This document shows, one piece after another, positions 1 to 12,015 of a stretch of DNA of 64,000 nt. The notes below the pieces were generated by a model. That model saw only the letters and a list, made by a program, of their open reading frames with translations. It was not told the origin of the DNA and did not search any database. Source of the stretch: Serendipita indica DSM 11827 (lineage: Eukaryota > Basidiomycota > Agaricomycetes > Sebacinales > Serendipitaceae); contig CAJVGD010000005.1 of assembly GCA_910890315.1 (NCBI GenBank), positions 806,001-870,000 on the forward strand, written 5' to 3'. The position numbers and the translations under genes were made by a program. Positions within the stretch are counted from its first letter, which is position 1; each line of letters begins with the position of its first letter.

Positions 1-1692
1 GTCGAACCCAGGTAGTGGCATCTGGGGATGGCGCTTGAGACCCGCCTACAATGCTAACAGGCTGGGAGCTCGAAGACGAACTTGCACGACTCAGGACACC
101 GGCTCCCGAAAGGAGTCGGTCGAGAGCCTGAGGCGGTTCGGCGGTCCACTGATCGTCAGGATCGTCAAATGAACGAGCGTACTGCCACCCCTCATTCGCA
201 TCTGCCCGAGGATCCGTTAGGTCGAGAGTCCAATCAGATCTGGGTAAGTGTCAGTACCTCGTCAGACGAGACGGACAAACGTACAGCCAGAAGTGACTTC
301 TTTCCCCAACCTCTGGCCGGTTACGGGGCTCCCGAGTATGTTTTGGTACGGGAAGGGTGAAAGGATCCTCCAATAAGGGGGGGTAAACGTCGCTCCTCCA
401 TGCGGCAACTTCTCGCGGAGCAGAAGGATCGTCTCCCAGGGGCATTCGTAGCTCAAATGGAGCGCGACGGCCCCTATGCCCAAGACCACTTGCTGAAAAC
501 TTCGGTCGTCCACCGGACACGGCAATAGTCTTGAGCCTGGTGTCTAAGCGTTGATTCTCGTAGAGGATCAGGGGGACTGTGGTATGAACCGCCAAAGTGT
601 TGTATGAAGGATAGGTGTTCGACCATTTCTCGATTTCAAACTTTTGCAGCACCTAAAGAGGGGAATTGAGAACGAAATCCAGCACGAGGTGCGGGGGCTC
701 ACCTCGCAAATCCAAACTTCAAACACTGCAGCTGCAATATCAAAGGCTGTTTCTCCCCAGTTGTTGCGGACTAGTGGGTCCACCCGCCGTTTCGAGAGGA
801 GATAAAGAACAACAGGGAGATGTCCTTTGGAGGCAGCATTCATGAGAAGTGTCCATCCTCCTTTGCTCTTGCGATCTTCTGCACCATGAGTACACAGGTA
901 TCGCACAATATCCAGGTAGCCTTTGGAGCAGGCAATGTGCGCGGGCGTCCAACCGTCATGATCTGCACAGTTTGGGTCCGCGCCCGCCGAGATGAGAAAC
1001 TCTACGACTGGAAGATGCCCGTTCTGCGCTGCTTTGTGAAGACTGGTCTCACCCTCCTTATCTTCGATGGAGACGATGGCACCTGTACACTCGACCACTA
1101 TTTCGAAAGAAACCATGAGCCAACTGTCAATGTCACACGACATTAAAAGCAACTCACGCCACTGAACAATGTCTAAATGGCCACGGCTCGCGGCACCATG
1201 CAGAGGCGTCAATCCGGTCCGCGTTGTCGCGTCGTTTGCCAGCGCAAATGCCTCCGTTCCACCTGAACCAGATGAAACGGCTGTCTGAAACAGTGTTTGC
1301 AGCAGATGGAGGTCGCCCGCTGTTGCAGCCGCGTAAATTTCCTCTAAGAGAGCTGGATCGCGCTCCGCTGGAGGTTCAGGAGCCGGGACCGCCACGGGAA
1401 GCTCTGGAACTTCTTGCTGTTGCTGCTCGTGATGAATTGATGCGTCGCTTGCTCCTGGATACACAAACGGTTCTTCGTCATCTTCATCCTCTGCCTCTGC
1501 GCTTGCTGGGGCGGGTTCTAGTGGATGTATTGGTGTCACACGAGACAGGAGATCTTCAGTTGATGTATTTGCGGTCGTCGGTGTTGCTTGTGCATCTGAG
1601 AGACCCGACCTGGGATGCCAGCTTTGTTAGCCATCCCCTGTATTCTGCCATGAAGCGTACTCTTCAATCGTCCCTAGCGCGTTCTGAGACAT
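1..1692 (-). CDS. Ankyrin-repeat protein with C-terminal dysferlin (DysF) domain, 3' part missing
   Basis: Five exons read as complement(1-239, 285-652, 703-1082, 1158-1609, 1661-1692), all with GT-AG borders and consistent phases; the last exon runs off the left edge. The start ATG at 1692 opens an 11-codon first exon ending at a GTACGC donor, and the next acceptor is preceded by a CTAAC branch site. After an acidic, Gln/Pro-rich N-terminus come four to five ankyrin repeats, with motifs such as TGLTPLHGAASRGHLDIV and GETSLHKAAQNGHLPVV. The last exon encodes FWLSDWTLD followed by GWQYARSF, which fits the DysF module of peroxins and ferlins (W..SDW..D, then GW.Y...F). Ankyrin repeats mediate protein binding and DysF modules occur in membrane-associated proteins; the role here is unknown. 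Family call is firm, function is inference. Confidence 0.8.
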
Positions 1693-2187
1693 GAAGCGCG
1701 TAAATAACTCGTTCTGGCGCGCTCTATTGAAGCGGGCGGGAGAGTGGCCTCCGCGGTGGATTCCAAGCTTGACCGCGCGCCTTGTCCACCTTTATTCGCA
1801 GTCACTACTCAGCAAGTAGATTGCTGGAATATTCTTCTGAGAACTTTCACCCTGATTATGCAGAGATTTGTGGGCGGCAGAGTTTTGTCGCCAGTTGGAC
1901 AGCGAGCGGTAAGCTATTTTCAGTTGCGAACTCAGACGAAGGAGATTCAGAGTCAGCCACTGACCGTGTCAAGTCTCGCGAGCGCACGCAATCGGCCGAC
2001 AATATGCTTAGATTGCCCCCTCTAGCATTTTGGCCCCTCCCACGCCCGTCGCAGCACTCTCTTCAAGCTGTTTCCTCCAATAATTAGACTCCAAGGCCAT
2101 CGGTTATTGTCCACTTCGGCCCTCTACACCACCAGCTTGGTTCCAGGGCGTTTAGCACCCAGTAGATTTCAATCATACTCGCGGAAT
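1693..2187. promoter_or_regulatory. Intergenic region between divergent ankyrin-DysF and BNA3 genes
   Basis: About 495 bp separate the two divergent start codons, so this should hold both promoters and 5' leaders. The plus-strand frame leading into BNA3 stays open upstream of its first ATG (about 2104-2187) and reads as a Ser/Arg/Leu-rich, presequence-like stretch. An upstream exon adding a mitochondrial leader is therefore possible, but I could not find a convincing one. No TATA box or repeat stood out. Confidence 0.4.
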
Positions 2188-3775
2188 ATGTCTACCAACC
2201 AGAAACAGGCACCAGTTGCTAATGGGGCAGCTCCTCAGTTTGCACTCTCATCCCGCATGTCCACAGGCCGTGCGATGTCCCAGGACGTGTGGTCAATCTT
2301 CAAGTAAGCCCCTATTTTCTCGCCATAGAACGCAGTTTAATTATCTCCAGTGCCGCAAACCTCCCTGCAGATTGCATCAATCTCGGGCAGGGGTACATGA
2401 ACTTTCCACCCCCACAATGGGTCAAAGAGGCTGCTGACGAGGCCCTTAATACCGTCGCTGGCAATCATTACTCTCACCCCAAAGGACGTCTCAGGCTCAG
2501 AGAAGCCCTTCGCGATCACTATTCACCACTCTTTGGTCGGACCTTGGATATCGAAAACGAGATTCTTGTTTCCAGCGGCGCCAACGAAGGTAACCTCGGT
2601 CAATTTCCCGAGTCCAATCTAACAATCTTTAGGTCAATACTCCGCCTGGGTGGCGTGGCTTGAACCAGGAGATGAAGTAATTCTCTTCGAGCCTTACTTT
2701 GACCAATACTTGCCCTCAATCACATTCAACCACGGTGTTCCGGTTTACGTTCCTCTTCATCCTCCTGCAGTCCTCGACAAGAACCAAACTTCAGATGACT
2801 GGAAAATAGACTTTGAAGAACTCCGCCGGGCAGTCACCCCACGCACCAAAATGATCGTCGTCAACACTCCTCACAATCCAGTAGGCAAAGTGTTTAGTCA
2901 GGAAGAGCTTCAAAAGATTGCCGACGTCGCTATTGAGCACAATCTGATAGTCATGTCGGACGAAGTCGTGAGTTTTACACCCACTTCTTCATTTATTCTC
3001 CTAATCCTCACCCCGCAGTACGATGGACTCCTCTTCGACGACAAACCTCATGTTCGAATCGCCAACTTGCCAGGCATGTGGGACCGAACCATCACAGTCG
3101 GTTCCGCGGGCAAGTCTTTTGCATGCACGGGATGGCGTGTCGGATGGCTGATCGGACCCAAATCACTCATCGGACCCACCCTCGCTGCCCAAACTCGAAT
3201 CGTCTTTTGCACGAACTCTCCGCTCCAAGAAGCTGCTGCCGCCGGTCTTGAACAGGCCACCAAGCGCGGATATTGGAAGCAGCAGATTGATGAGTATACA
3301 GAGCGACGGGATGTGTTGATGAAGTACTTTGACGAAATTGGTCTCCAATATTCCCTCCCCTATGGCAGTTACTTTGTCCTTGTGGTATGTACACACAACA
3401 GGCTATTGACCGAGTGCTAAACTTTCGTAGGACATAAGCAAGGTGCAAATACCAGAGGATTATCCTTTCCCCGAGACAATCAAGGGTCGAGGAAAGGATT
3501 TCTAGTATGTTTCTAGTTATCACTCGATCAATATCTCACTTTCTGCAGCGCTGGATGGTTCTTAGCGCAGGAACTCCGAGTTTCATCAATCCCTGTCAGC
3601 GAGGTGAGTTGTCATTTCGTCCCTACTATCCACGTCTTACGTCCCATAGTTCTATTGCGACGAGCATATGAATATTGGAGAGCGGTTCCTGCGTTTCGCC
3701 TTTTGCAAGGACTTGGATACCCTACACAAGGCGGGAGAGAGGCTCAGAGGAATCACAAAGTTTATGGGTCAATAG
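2188..3775 (+). CDS. BNA3: Kynurenine aminotransferase-like PLP enzyme
   Basis: Seven exons: 2188-2303, 2351-2589, 2633-2967, 3019-3384, 3431-3504, 3549-3603, 3650-3775, giving 436 residues in one frame. This is a fold-type I aminotransferase of the kynurenine-oxoglutarate/cysteine-S-conjugate beta-lyase family. Visible landmarks are INLGQGYMNFPPP near the N-terminus, NTPHNPVGK, SDEVYDGL (substrate-pocket Asp/Tyr), and the PLP lysine in TVGSAGKSFACTGWRVGW. It should convert kynurenine to kynurenic acid using 2-oxoglutarate or pyruvate and PLP, draining the de novo NAD pathway. Length is normal for the family. The ATG at 2188 is the first in frame; a longer mitochondrial isoform is possible because the frame is open upstream. 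Related beta-lyase specificities cannot be separated by eye. Confidence 0.9.
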
Positions 3776-3849
3776 ATGTTGTGATTCACGTGCATAGCGT
3801 TGCGCAATGAAACCTGGGGATGTATTTACAATTCATCTGGCTCAGTAGC

Positions 3850-5215
3850 CGTCTCCATGAGTTGGGTCTGTTTGTCGTGGCCATGCCAGGATACAATCAA
3901 GGCCACTCCATTTAATATTTGCCGAAGCCGCGAATCGACTTTGTCTCCACCGAGCCGAATGCGACGCCTCTGCGCTCAAAGGGTAATGTCTAAGAGTAAG
4001 CGTCGAGACCTTTCGACCTTCTGTCGGCGATGAACCCGTTATACACATATGAACTAGATTGTCCAGCTCCTCCAACATGGGATCACGAGATGAACAATTC
4101 ATTTGAAGATGCTCCAGGGCCGGAAACGGAGCATCTAATTCGTATGATAGCAGCAAGACATTGCCCTTACTCTGAGACTTTCCAAAAAGACCGAGGAAGT
4201 CTGCAAGGGCATCGATGGATATACACAACTTCTGAAAGTGTAGACAAGTCAGGGAAATCCGGCGTGGAAGAAACAACTACCCCAATGTAGTTCCTTTATC
4301 GTCGGATGTAGTCGAAAGAAAGAGCACAGGAGGGTAGTATCGTCAAGATAGCACTGCTCTATCCCGAAGTTGACGAGCATTGGGAACTGCAGGCCAACGA
4401 AAGCTGCCCGAATTTCAAATAAATCAAACCAGTTCTATATATGAAGCTCCTGTAGATTTGAGTGAACCCTGACCAAACTGTCCGGGCTCGTAAGGCGACC
4501 TTTGAGGTGGAAAACCTCCAAGCCGGGACATCGTTCGAAGACGATGTCAGCAGAGACTCCTCCTTGAGTAAATCTGGGTTCTGGAGTAGTGTGGTGCTGT
4601 ATGACAAGAGTTCGCCAGTCAAGAGAGATTTCGCCTGGAGCAACTGAGAGGACAATATCGACAGCCCAAATAGACTCCAGTGCAGCAACTCTGGCACTGT
4701 TGGATAGGGTGGCAGACTGAAGGGTGAGATCGTGCAAGTCGCATGGCCGACTTCGTTTGGATATCCGATGGGGCCCATATCGAATGGTGAGAGATCGTAC
4801 AGGGCAAGGAAGCGCGTGTCAGAGTCTGTCATGGATTCGATTGAGTCGTTTATGTGCAAGCACGAAATTGATCCTCTCGACATTTGATACGTTGTGGAAG
4901 ACCTGCCGAAAGGTCTCCACCACCTCTTCCGACCACCAATCACGGTATACGTCGTGCACGACGATGTGAATTGGAGTGAATTTTGCCCTCCTGACCCTGG
5001 ACGATGCATATTCGGAGAGAAATGTTGGCCGATTGTAGAGCCCAAAGTCGATCGTCGTCCAAGCGTCAGGTAGGTCGAGTATTATAGAGCGAAAGTAGAA
5101 CGATACATGCGAGAGAACTTCGCTGTACCGAAGTTTACTGGACGGAAAGTCTTTCTTCCCTTCATCGACGTAAATGGTGCGGAATATCTGCGTTAATATC
5201 TCTACCGGAAGAGAT
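3850..5215 (-). pseudogene. Decayed F-box/LRR-type gene
   Basis: On the minus strand the remains start with an F-box-like helix (LPVEILTQIFRTIYVDE at about 5210). They continue as one frame to about 4265 through sequence typical of Agaricomycete F-box proteins, including QVFHNVSNVERINFVLAHKR and DIVFERCPGLEVFHLKG. That frame is interrupted by stop codons near 4818, 4435 and 4255 that no good intron removes. The last portion (4276-3842) continues in another frame with IDALADFLGLF and FPALEHLQM. No start codon precedes the F-box segment. F-box proteins are SCF ubiquitin-ligase substrate receptors, but this copy looks dead. It is not closely similar to the array at 54-62 kb. An intron-rich functional gene is less likely given four breaks. 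Confidence 0.7.
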
Positions 5216-5390
5216 CAAATAGATAATTCCCGTTGAGCGTCTGAATTTTCACTCATTCACGGTTATTATGTACTGGCGGACTTAACGCCGTCCTTCATGT
5301 GCTGCTGGCGAAGTGGCCAAGATACTATCACCACGCAACTATCGGTGCCAGCAGGCTTACAAAGAGTAATTGTGCAAAAAAACTGACAGG

Positions 5391-8300
5391 CTACACACTA
5401 GTGCTAGCTACAGTGAGCTCCGAGTGCTGCCACAGCCTGTCAACTAGTCTGGACAAGTACGTCGCAGGGGAAGCATCCACGTCGTAGTATGAAGGGTTCT
5501 GTAGTATCCTACGCGCAAAAAATGTGCCATCCAACATGTCCAGCACATCCTGCCGTTTAAGGCCACATTTGCGTTGTTCCTTGATCCAGTCAATGAGGAC
5601 AAAAGAACCAGCGTCCTCCGATTCCCGAGCTTCAAGAAGCTTCGACTCGAGTGGTAGCCCGTCTGTCAGGAAGCGCATGTAGATGTCCCTGTGCTCGGAT
5701 TGGCAAAGGACATGGAGGCGTCCCGTCTTGCCGTGGCGAACTGCTCGCCCTTCCATCCGCACTAACTCGTGGTTGGTATAGTCGACGACCTGTCGCTCAA
5801 ATTTGACATCCGCCTCCGGCCCCGGTACCACGCGACGAACGACATACTGAGTGCCCATGACAATGACAAGGCCAGCTCGTACAGGGATTGTCCAGCATGC
5901 CTCGCGAGGTACGATGAGTACCTTGATGACTTCTTCGGCAAACAGTTGCAGCACGAGTGTTCGGTCTGCTAGGTCCATTCTCTCGTGCCATATACCGATG
6001 CCTTGCATGAGACCATCGCGCTGGTCAGTGTTCTTTATCTGGGAGACGTATCCTTCTAGTATGTCCTGAGATATGTCGTTCCCTAGGAATCCTCGAAGGT
6101 TCATTGCCAACGTACACTGAGTGATCAGGTCGGCGACCACACTGTTGCATTGGGATATGGACGGAACAAAGACTATGGCAGCCTCGTCACGCGAGTTGGT
6201 GCGTATGGCATCATAGACGGGCTTGGACATAACCTTCATGAGTGCGGCAGAGTAGGGAATAGTGAATGTTTGAAACGTGATGCTAACGGCTTGATCACGC
6301 TCGGTAGGTGGGAAGCAGTATGTGCCTTCTTCGGGAACTCCTAGCCACTCTGCGAGAGACTCCGAGTTGTTGAGTGCGGCTGCGAGCCCGATTATTCGCA
6401 CCGGCTTCGATTGGGTTGCATGGAGCAGTAGGGATATCGCCATCTCAGAGGTGGCATCTAAGAGCTCGAGGTCTTCGAGAACGACGAGTCCTAACGAGTG
6501 CAATGAGGATGGAGCTTGACCTAGCCACTCAAGAAGGCATTGAGGGGTCGTCAAGCAGATTGGAGAGTTTTGTCTATCCAGATCCCGTGGATGATGAGCC
6601 AACCCCACTTTAAGATTCAGAGCGTCTCGGAGCCGATATCCCATAGAACGAGCACTGTCCAACCGGGGAATACGATGAGAGCCCATCGCGCCTTCCGATA
6701 TTTATCAAGCGCGTGGCTAGTCGATTTCAATCAGTGACAAGAACTCGAAGAAAGTCTACCTACCATATGGCCAATTGCCCCAATAACGATTTACCCGAAG
6801 ATGCAGAGGCGCAGATAAGTAGGTTCCTGGCAGTGTTATATGTTGAAAAAACGCATTGCGTTTGGATCGAGTTGAATTGGATGAATTGCTTGAATGCCAT
6901 CCGGGTGTGAGGGTCGAAGATCTTTAGGTCTGTCCGAAGAAGAGGGAGATCCATAATATGTGCTTTTCGGGTTGACAAGTTTGGCATCACTAGACTGCCC
7001 AATTCCAAGACGACCTCCTCTTCAGCGCCAATCCAGCGGTCGGATATTGCACGTAAGATAACCGACGGAGGTAGCGGTTGCGGTACAGGAATAATAAAGA
7101 CAATAGGGAGATGTTTGGTGTTCTGGGTGAAGCTCACCCTCGTCAGCTGTAGAATGAAACCAGAGTCATCCTCCACCCATACCCAGAAGGGTTCTCCACT
7201 CCCGTGAATTTTGGATGACCATTCGAAGCCGCGTTCCATGTCAATGTTGATAAGTAGTAGTTCGTGTGATAGCGGCCTTAACTTTGCAGAAAGAATGACC
7301 GATGGGAATTGCTTTGCCACACGCAAAAGTGCTGCTCCATGCTTTTCGTTGAGATGGATAAGTTTCCCGAGCTCTGCTGCCGACATGGAAGCAAGTTCGA
7401 AAACCTCGACATCGTCTGCCCATCTTCCAAGGTTATAGAGCATTTCAGGTGTCAGATCAAATTGCTTCAAGGGGTGTTCAAACCCCCAGATCCGTTTTTC
7501 CACCGACTTGCTCATCGCCATCAGAGTTAAGCTAGCGTTTGCCCACTTGCGGCTGAGGGCAATTTCCAGCAGAGCTCGTATGATACGGCTGCCGTTCTGA
7601 GCGGCATACATCGTATCGGATACGAGGGCAAAGTCTTCTACCGGCCGCTTGGAGATGTAGGCTTGCAAGAGGATATTGACCTTGCCAGCGCTGGTGTCTG
7701 TCCCGCCCTAAAAGGCTTCAGGAGTCTATACTAATCCGAGGCGTGATATTTACCTTGACTTGACAAGGCATATCTTGTTCTAACGCCTTTAATTCCTCAA
7801 CCTCATTCTCCCTTACTTGAATCTGCTCAAACTGGTCCAATGTTAGCCAGCTTACAGGGTGGATATGCATAAGAAGACTCACTTCTGTGCTCATCGAAAG
7901 CAACGCGAGGACATCAGCCTCAGTCATCTTTGGTCGGAACTCCTTTCGGAAAACTTCGATGCTTGCGTATCTGACATAGAACTTCGCCGCAATCCGCCCA
8001 ATATCTGTAATTGAGAAACTTCCTTTGTCTTCGTCGAAGCGAATCATGCCGACTTCTGCCAGCTTCTTCGCAGCGATAGTGATCATGGAGTGCCGTCGTT
8101 CAATCAAATCAGGGTCATTGACTGGGTCTTCATGAGTCATACCTTGGAAGAGCGTTCAGATGGAAGAGGAATCAAAGCAGAGGAAATACTGACCATAAAC
8201 CATTGGGTTCTTACGCATTCGGACGAAGAGGTACGTATAACCTAGCCACTCGGCGCCTTCGGCAACATTAGTGACTGTTCCTAGGGCAATTTCGGCATTT

Positions 8301-11115
8301 AGAGAGTCAAGGATGCCGTGAACGAATCTGAGTTATTGGTGAGTAGGAGCAACGTCATCTTGGAAAGACGGACTTGGATTCGATTGGATGCTGCGAAGAG
8401 TCGGTATTGTGGCATATGGGACATTCCACCTCGTACCTGCGCTGTAACCGCCTCCAAATAATGCTGCAGTTTATCTTCGGATGTGCAAATATAACCCACG
8501 CCACTGCTTTCCATCCCAGGCCGGCCGGCTCGTCCAAAGATCTGAAGAACGTCCAGGACCGATAAATCTACGAACTTTCCTTGACTTGGATCGTATAGCT
8601 GAGTTCCCTTGATCAGAACCCCATGTGCAGGAAGGTTGACTCCCCAGGCGAGAGTTGCCGTACAGCATAACACCTTGGCCAGTCAGAGCGCGTGTGGCAT
8701 TTGCACATTCCTTACCTTGATCACCTTAGACTCGAAAAGTCGCTCCATCAAGTTTCGGTCACTGCGCAGCATTCCTGCATGATGAATTCCAAATCCGTGG
8801 TCGAATAATTGCTTCATCTCCTTGTTCTTGGACATGCCTATTTCTCGGCGGTAGAATTCGAATTTCGGGTCTTCTTGACAGCCGAACATGTCTAGTTCTC
8901 CCTCCAATGTTGCCAGCTCTTTCAAGGATTCGGCACTCTTCACGGTATCCTTTCGAGAATGAACAAATACCATGACCTGATGCCCCTCTCGGACGAGCTC
9001 TGAAACGAAGTGATACGCCGTCTTTTCTAGGGCACGCTTTGCAGCTGGTGAGCCGCTTTTCCCTTTCACTCCTAAGAAGTGCTGTTCAAGAGGCACTGGC
9101 CGAAACGACGAGTCGAAGAAAAATAATCCTTGTGTTCGAGATACCCTAGCACTGTTAGACAACATACTGCGTCGCAGAAAGCTCACCTCAGGAAATCAGC
9201 GACGTCGATATAATTCGGAAGTGTCGCGCTGAGACCAACAACGCGGATCAGCGCCTGCGTTGCTTCAACTTGTCTAATTGTTCTCGCCACGATAGTTTCG
9301 ATGACAGCGCCACGTTCATCGTTCAGAAGGTGAACTTCGTCGATGATTAGGAGCTTGACTTTCTGGCAAAGGGTGAGCTGCCATTTTGGCTGTTGAACGG
9401 CACGCTAACTGTGGCCAGTTCTCCTTCTCCCGTAGGTTTTCGGGTTACCACGTCCCACTTCTCTGGTGTTGTCACGATTATCTGGGTTTCTGCGATTTCG
9501 GCCTTTGTCAACTGCATATCACCTAAAATCGTATTAGTTTCAGGTGTTTCTCAGAGGTTCAAAATACCAGTCAATTCTCGGACCTTGATACGAAGCCAAG
9601 CCAACCGTTTTCCGAGTTTACGGACGATTTCCGCAGCTAAGGCCTTCATTGGTGCGCTGGATGAATTGAGCAGGAGAAAAGCAAGTAAGCAATCTTACAC
9701 ATAAATGATCTTGAAGTCATCACGCCGCACTGAGGATGGTATGTCGCTTATTCGATGATCTCGATGCTGGTCGATGGCTCGCAGGATAGTTAACATTGCA
9801 ACATCCGTTTTACCAGCACCCGTAGGAGCTACAGTTGTGTCAGAAGATATAGCCGAGTGGATGGACGCTGCTTGCCGCAGATCAACATATTCTCGTTGGT
9901 TTTGAATGCAGTAGGATACACAATAGACTGAATGCGATTCAATGATGTATATCCCTGAGTATCGATCAGCTAAGTAGGGACTAGTCTGCAACATCTCACT
10001 GGGAAGGATCCTTTTGCCAAGGGGGGTAGTTCTGAACACGGAACGAGTCGCTCAGTGGCTCGGGGTGGTACAACCCGTGCTGGAGGAACAGTGACCTCTT
10101 CGTAGTCCTAAATTACCATGAGGATTGGATATTATGACGCCAGCGAAACCAACCTCTGTATAGCGCCGTGTCGTGCCAAGAGGGAGCAGGTATTTGGTCC
10201 CGAATGTTGATATCGAGTGGTTGTGTGTCATCGATGCGCTTGTATATACATGTGGAAGAACTTCAGCCTCGGCATGCTAGGTTTATCAGTGAAAGACGAC
10301 GTAAAGATATCAACACGCACGGCAGTGCCGCTAAAAAGGGGCCGTTCAGCAGCATTACGGAAAGTTTCTGCCATTCGCCTCTTTACAGCCTCTTCAGAGA
10401 AATCTGGGGAATTCAATACTGGTTATCGGAGTTTTGATCGTCTTCACCTTGATCGCGTTTGTCCTTTCCCTTCTTCGATTTCGGTTCGACTTTCTGTCGA
10501 GTGGCGGACTCGAATCCCTGTGAAAGAGAGATCAGATTGTGGAACAAACGTGGCGAGAACACACCTTGGAAACTAGTACATGGCGAGCCGAGGTAAGCTT
10601 CATAACGAAATCGAGCTCTTCATATCCCACTAATTCCGCGATTGCGCTGGACACTTCCGCATCAGACTGACTAGAAGATAGCAAACTGATCAATTCCTTT
10701 CGGTGCTTATCGAATTGGGGATGTCTGGTCCTCATTTAGTGCCGAATTGCGAGACAGTTAACGAAACCAACGCAGTGATATCGTCAAAGTCCTCTTCTAC
10801 TTTGTCTTGAGTATTGATCGTAGTATTTCTGAGCTCTCGAAGTCGCTCTATAACGGGGCTTTCGACCGCTGGACCTGGAGATCCTGCAAACTTTGCATCT
10901 GATGGTCCTTCTGAGGAGTTGTCTAAATTTTCAAGGTATGAGCACACCATTTGAAACGGCTGTTGCTTTCGTGCTGCTAGAGTGAGTGTGCAGGCAACAA
11001 AATTTGAACATGCTCACGCTGCCCATCGTTCTAAGTCATCGAGTTCGCTCTGAAGAGATGCCGAATGGGATTCCGATGAGTGAATAAGCTTCTCTAGATG
11101 ATCAGCAAGACTCAT
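5391..11115 (-). CDS. SLH1: Ski2-like RNA helicase, Slh1/ASCC3 (RQT complex)
   Basis: This is a large multi-exon helicase with two RecA cassettes and Sec63-like parts, stop at 5391. In other fungi Slh1/ASCC3 splits collided ribosomes in ribosome quality control. Cassette 1 is complete: Walker [14 protein letters not shown] (rebuilt across a GC-AG intron at 9829-9875), DEVH box [16 protein letters not shown] near 9340, SAT motif [11 protein letters not shown], and IFGRAGRPG near 8530. Cassette 2 keeps a phosphate loop, ASASSGKSL near 6790, but motif II reads [11 protein letters not shown], so it is probably inactive, as in relatives. The reading frame slips by one base at a CCCC run (6665-6668 on the plus strand), with conserved coding on both sides. 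The N-terminus is unclear: ATGs at 11115 and 10950 are candidates and I could not join the first exons in frame. Confidence 0.88.
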
Positions 11116-11175
11116 AGGTGATCGCGCAGTCTGAGATGTGGACAGCCCACAGTTTACCTGTGGCCGTATATTGTG

Positions 11176-11699
11176 CTAAAATACAATCGAAACCGTAGCA
11201 AAGTCAATGCAAACTTGCAGGAATAATGAGACCCAAGTGCGATATGCTCCAGGATGCGACCGGACACTCAGTACTCCAGATAGCTGAAGGAAGAAATCAG
11301 TCGAGACATCTTGCCGAGATAATAAAGAGACTAACCGATGGACGTAACGTCTTGTGTGGGTTGGGTAGGGCTGGTAGTACGTGGTGGTCCTTCGGACTTT
11401 TTGGACTTGCGTCGACCAAGCGTTGTACATAACACCACCGTCAAACTGGATCTCGAGAACGAGACGGCCCTACGTTCAGATGAGCTTTTGATATCAACTG
11501 GAATTACGTGGACATACCAGTCTGTCGTAGTGAGAACCCACAACCATACCCTCGCGGATAGAGGCCGCTTGAGCTGGGATGTTGACAGAGACAATGTCGC
11601 CAAGCTATCCAGGAACAGTAAGCCTCTACATGTTGCAAACATAGCGGCGATACTTACGCCGACCTCGTCGCTGGTGGTGGTGTACATGTTGAGAGACAT
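11176..11699 (-). CDS. Small spliced gene, unknown
   Basis: I do not recognise this protein. An ATG at 11699 starts exons 11658-11699, 11518-11604 and 11469 downward, with good donors (GTAAGT, GTATGT) and acceptors and matching phases. Read to the next in-frame stop it ends at 11176 (140 residues). An alternative intron, with donor GTTAGT and acceptor CTTCCTTCAG, would shorten it to about 92 residues. The product begins MSLNMYTTTSDEVG and has basic, Tyr-rich sequence near its end, without signal peptide or membrane segment. It lies between SLH1 and the DNAJC28-like gene, all on the minus strand, and could also be part of an untranslated leader. Confidence 0.35.
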
Positions 11700-12015
11700 G
11701 GTTGGAGAGAGGGGACTGGAGCGCGGCTGGGAGCTGGATTCGACCATCAAGGCGAGCCACTTGCTTATAATCGGGTTGCCTCGCCGCCATCGCGCCGTGC
11801 GCCTCGTGTTGTCGGTGCGATTACCACATTCGAAGCTGTGAGATAAGAATACAAACCTTGCCAAAGAGAAACGTGTTCCGATATGCTGGGCGGCCACAAT
11901 ACACGTGTTGCGTCATTCGTCCCCATAATGGGTTTTCGACCGCTTCATCGACTGAATTGGGTAGATCGCGTTCGACAGCGGCGCCGCCTGTCCCATGGGT
12001 GATTTCAGGGTTCGG

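Noticed and set aside
82-360. Plus-strand open frame of 92 codons at the left edge
   Set aside because: It is opposite the DysF exon of the ankyrin gene, has no family resemblance and is out of frame with it.
11338-11841. Plus-strand open frame of 167 codons
   Set aside because: It is antisense to a spliced minus-strand gene with better splice signals, and its product has no recognisable feature.
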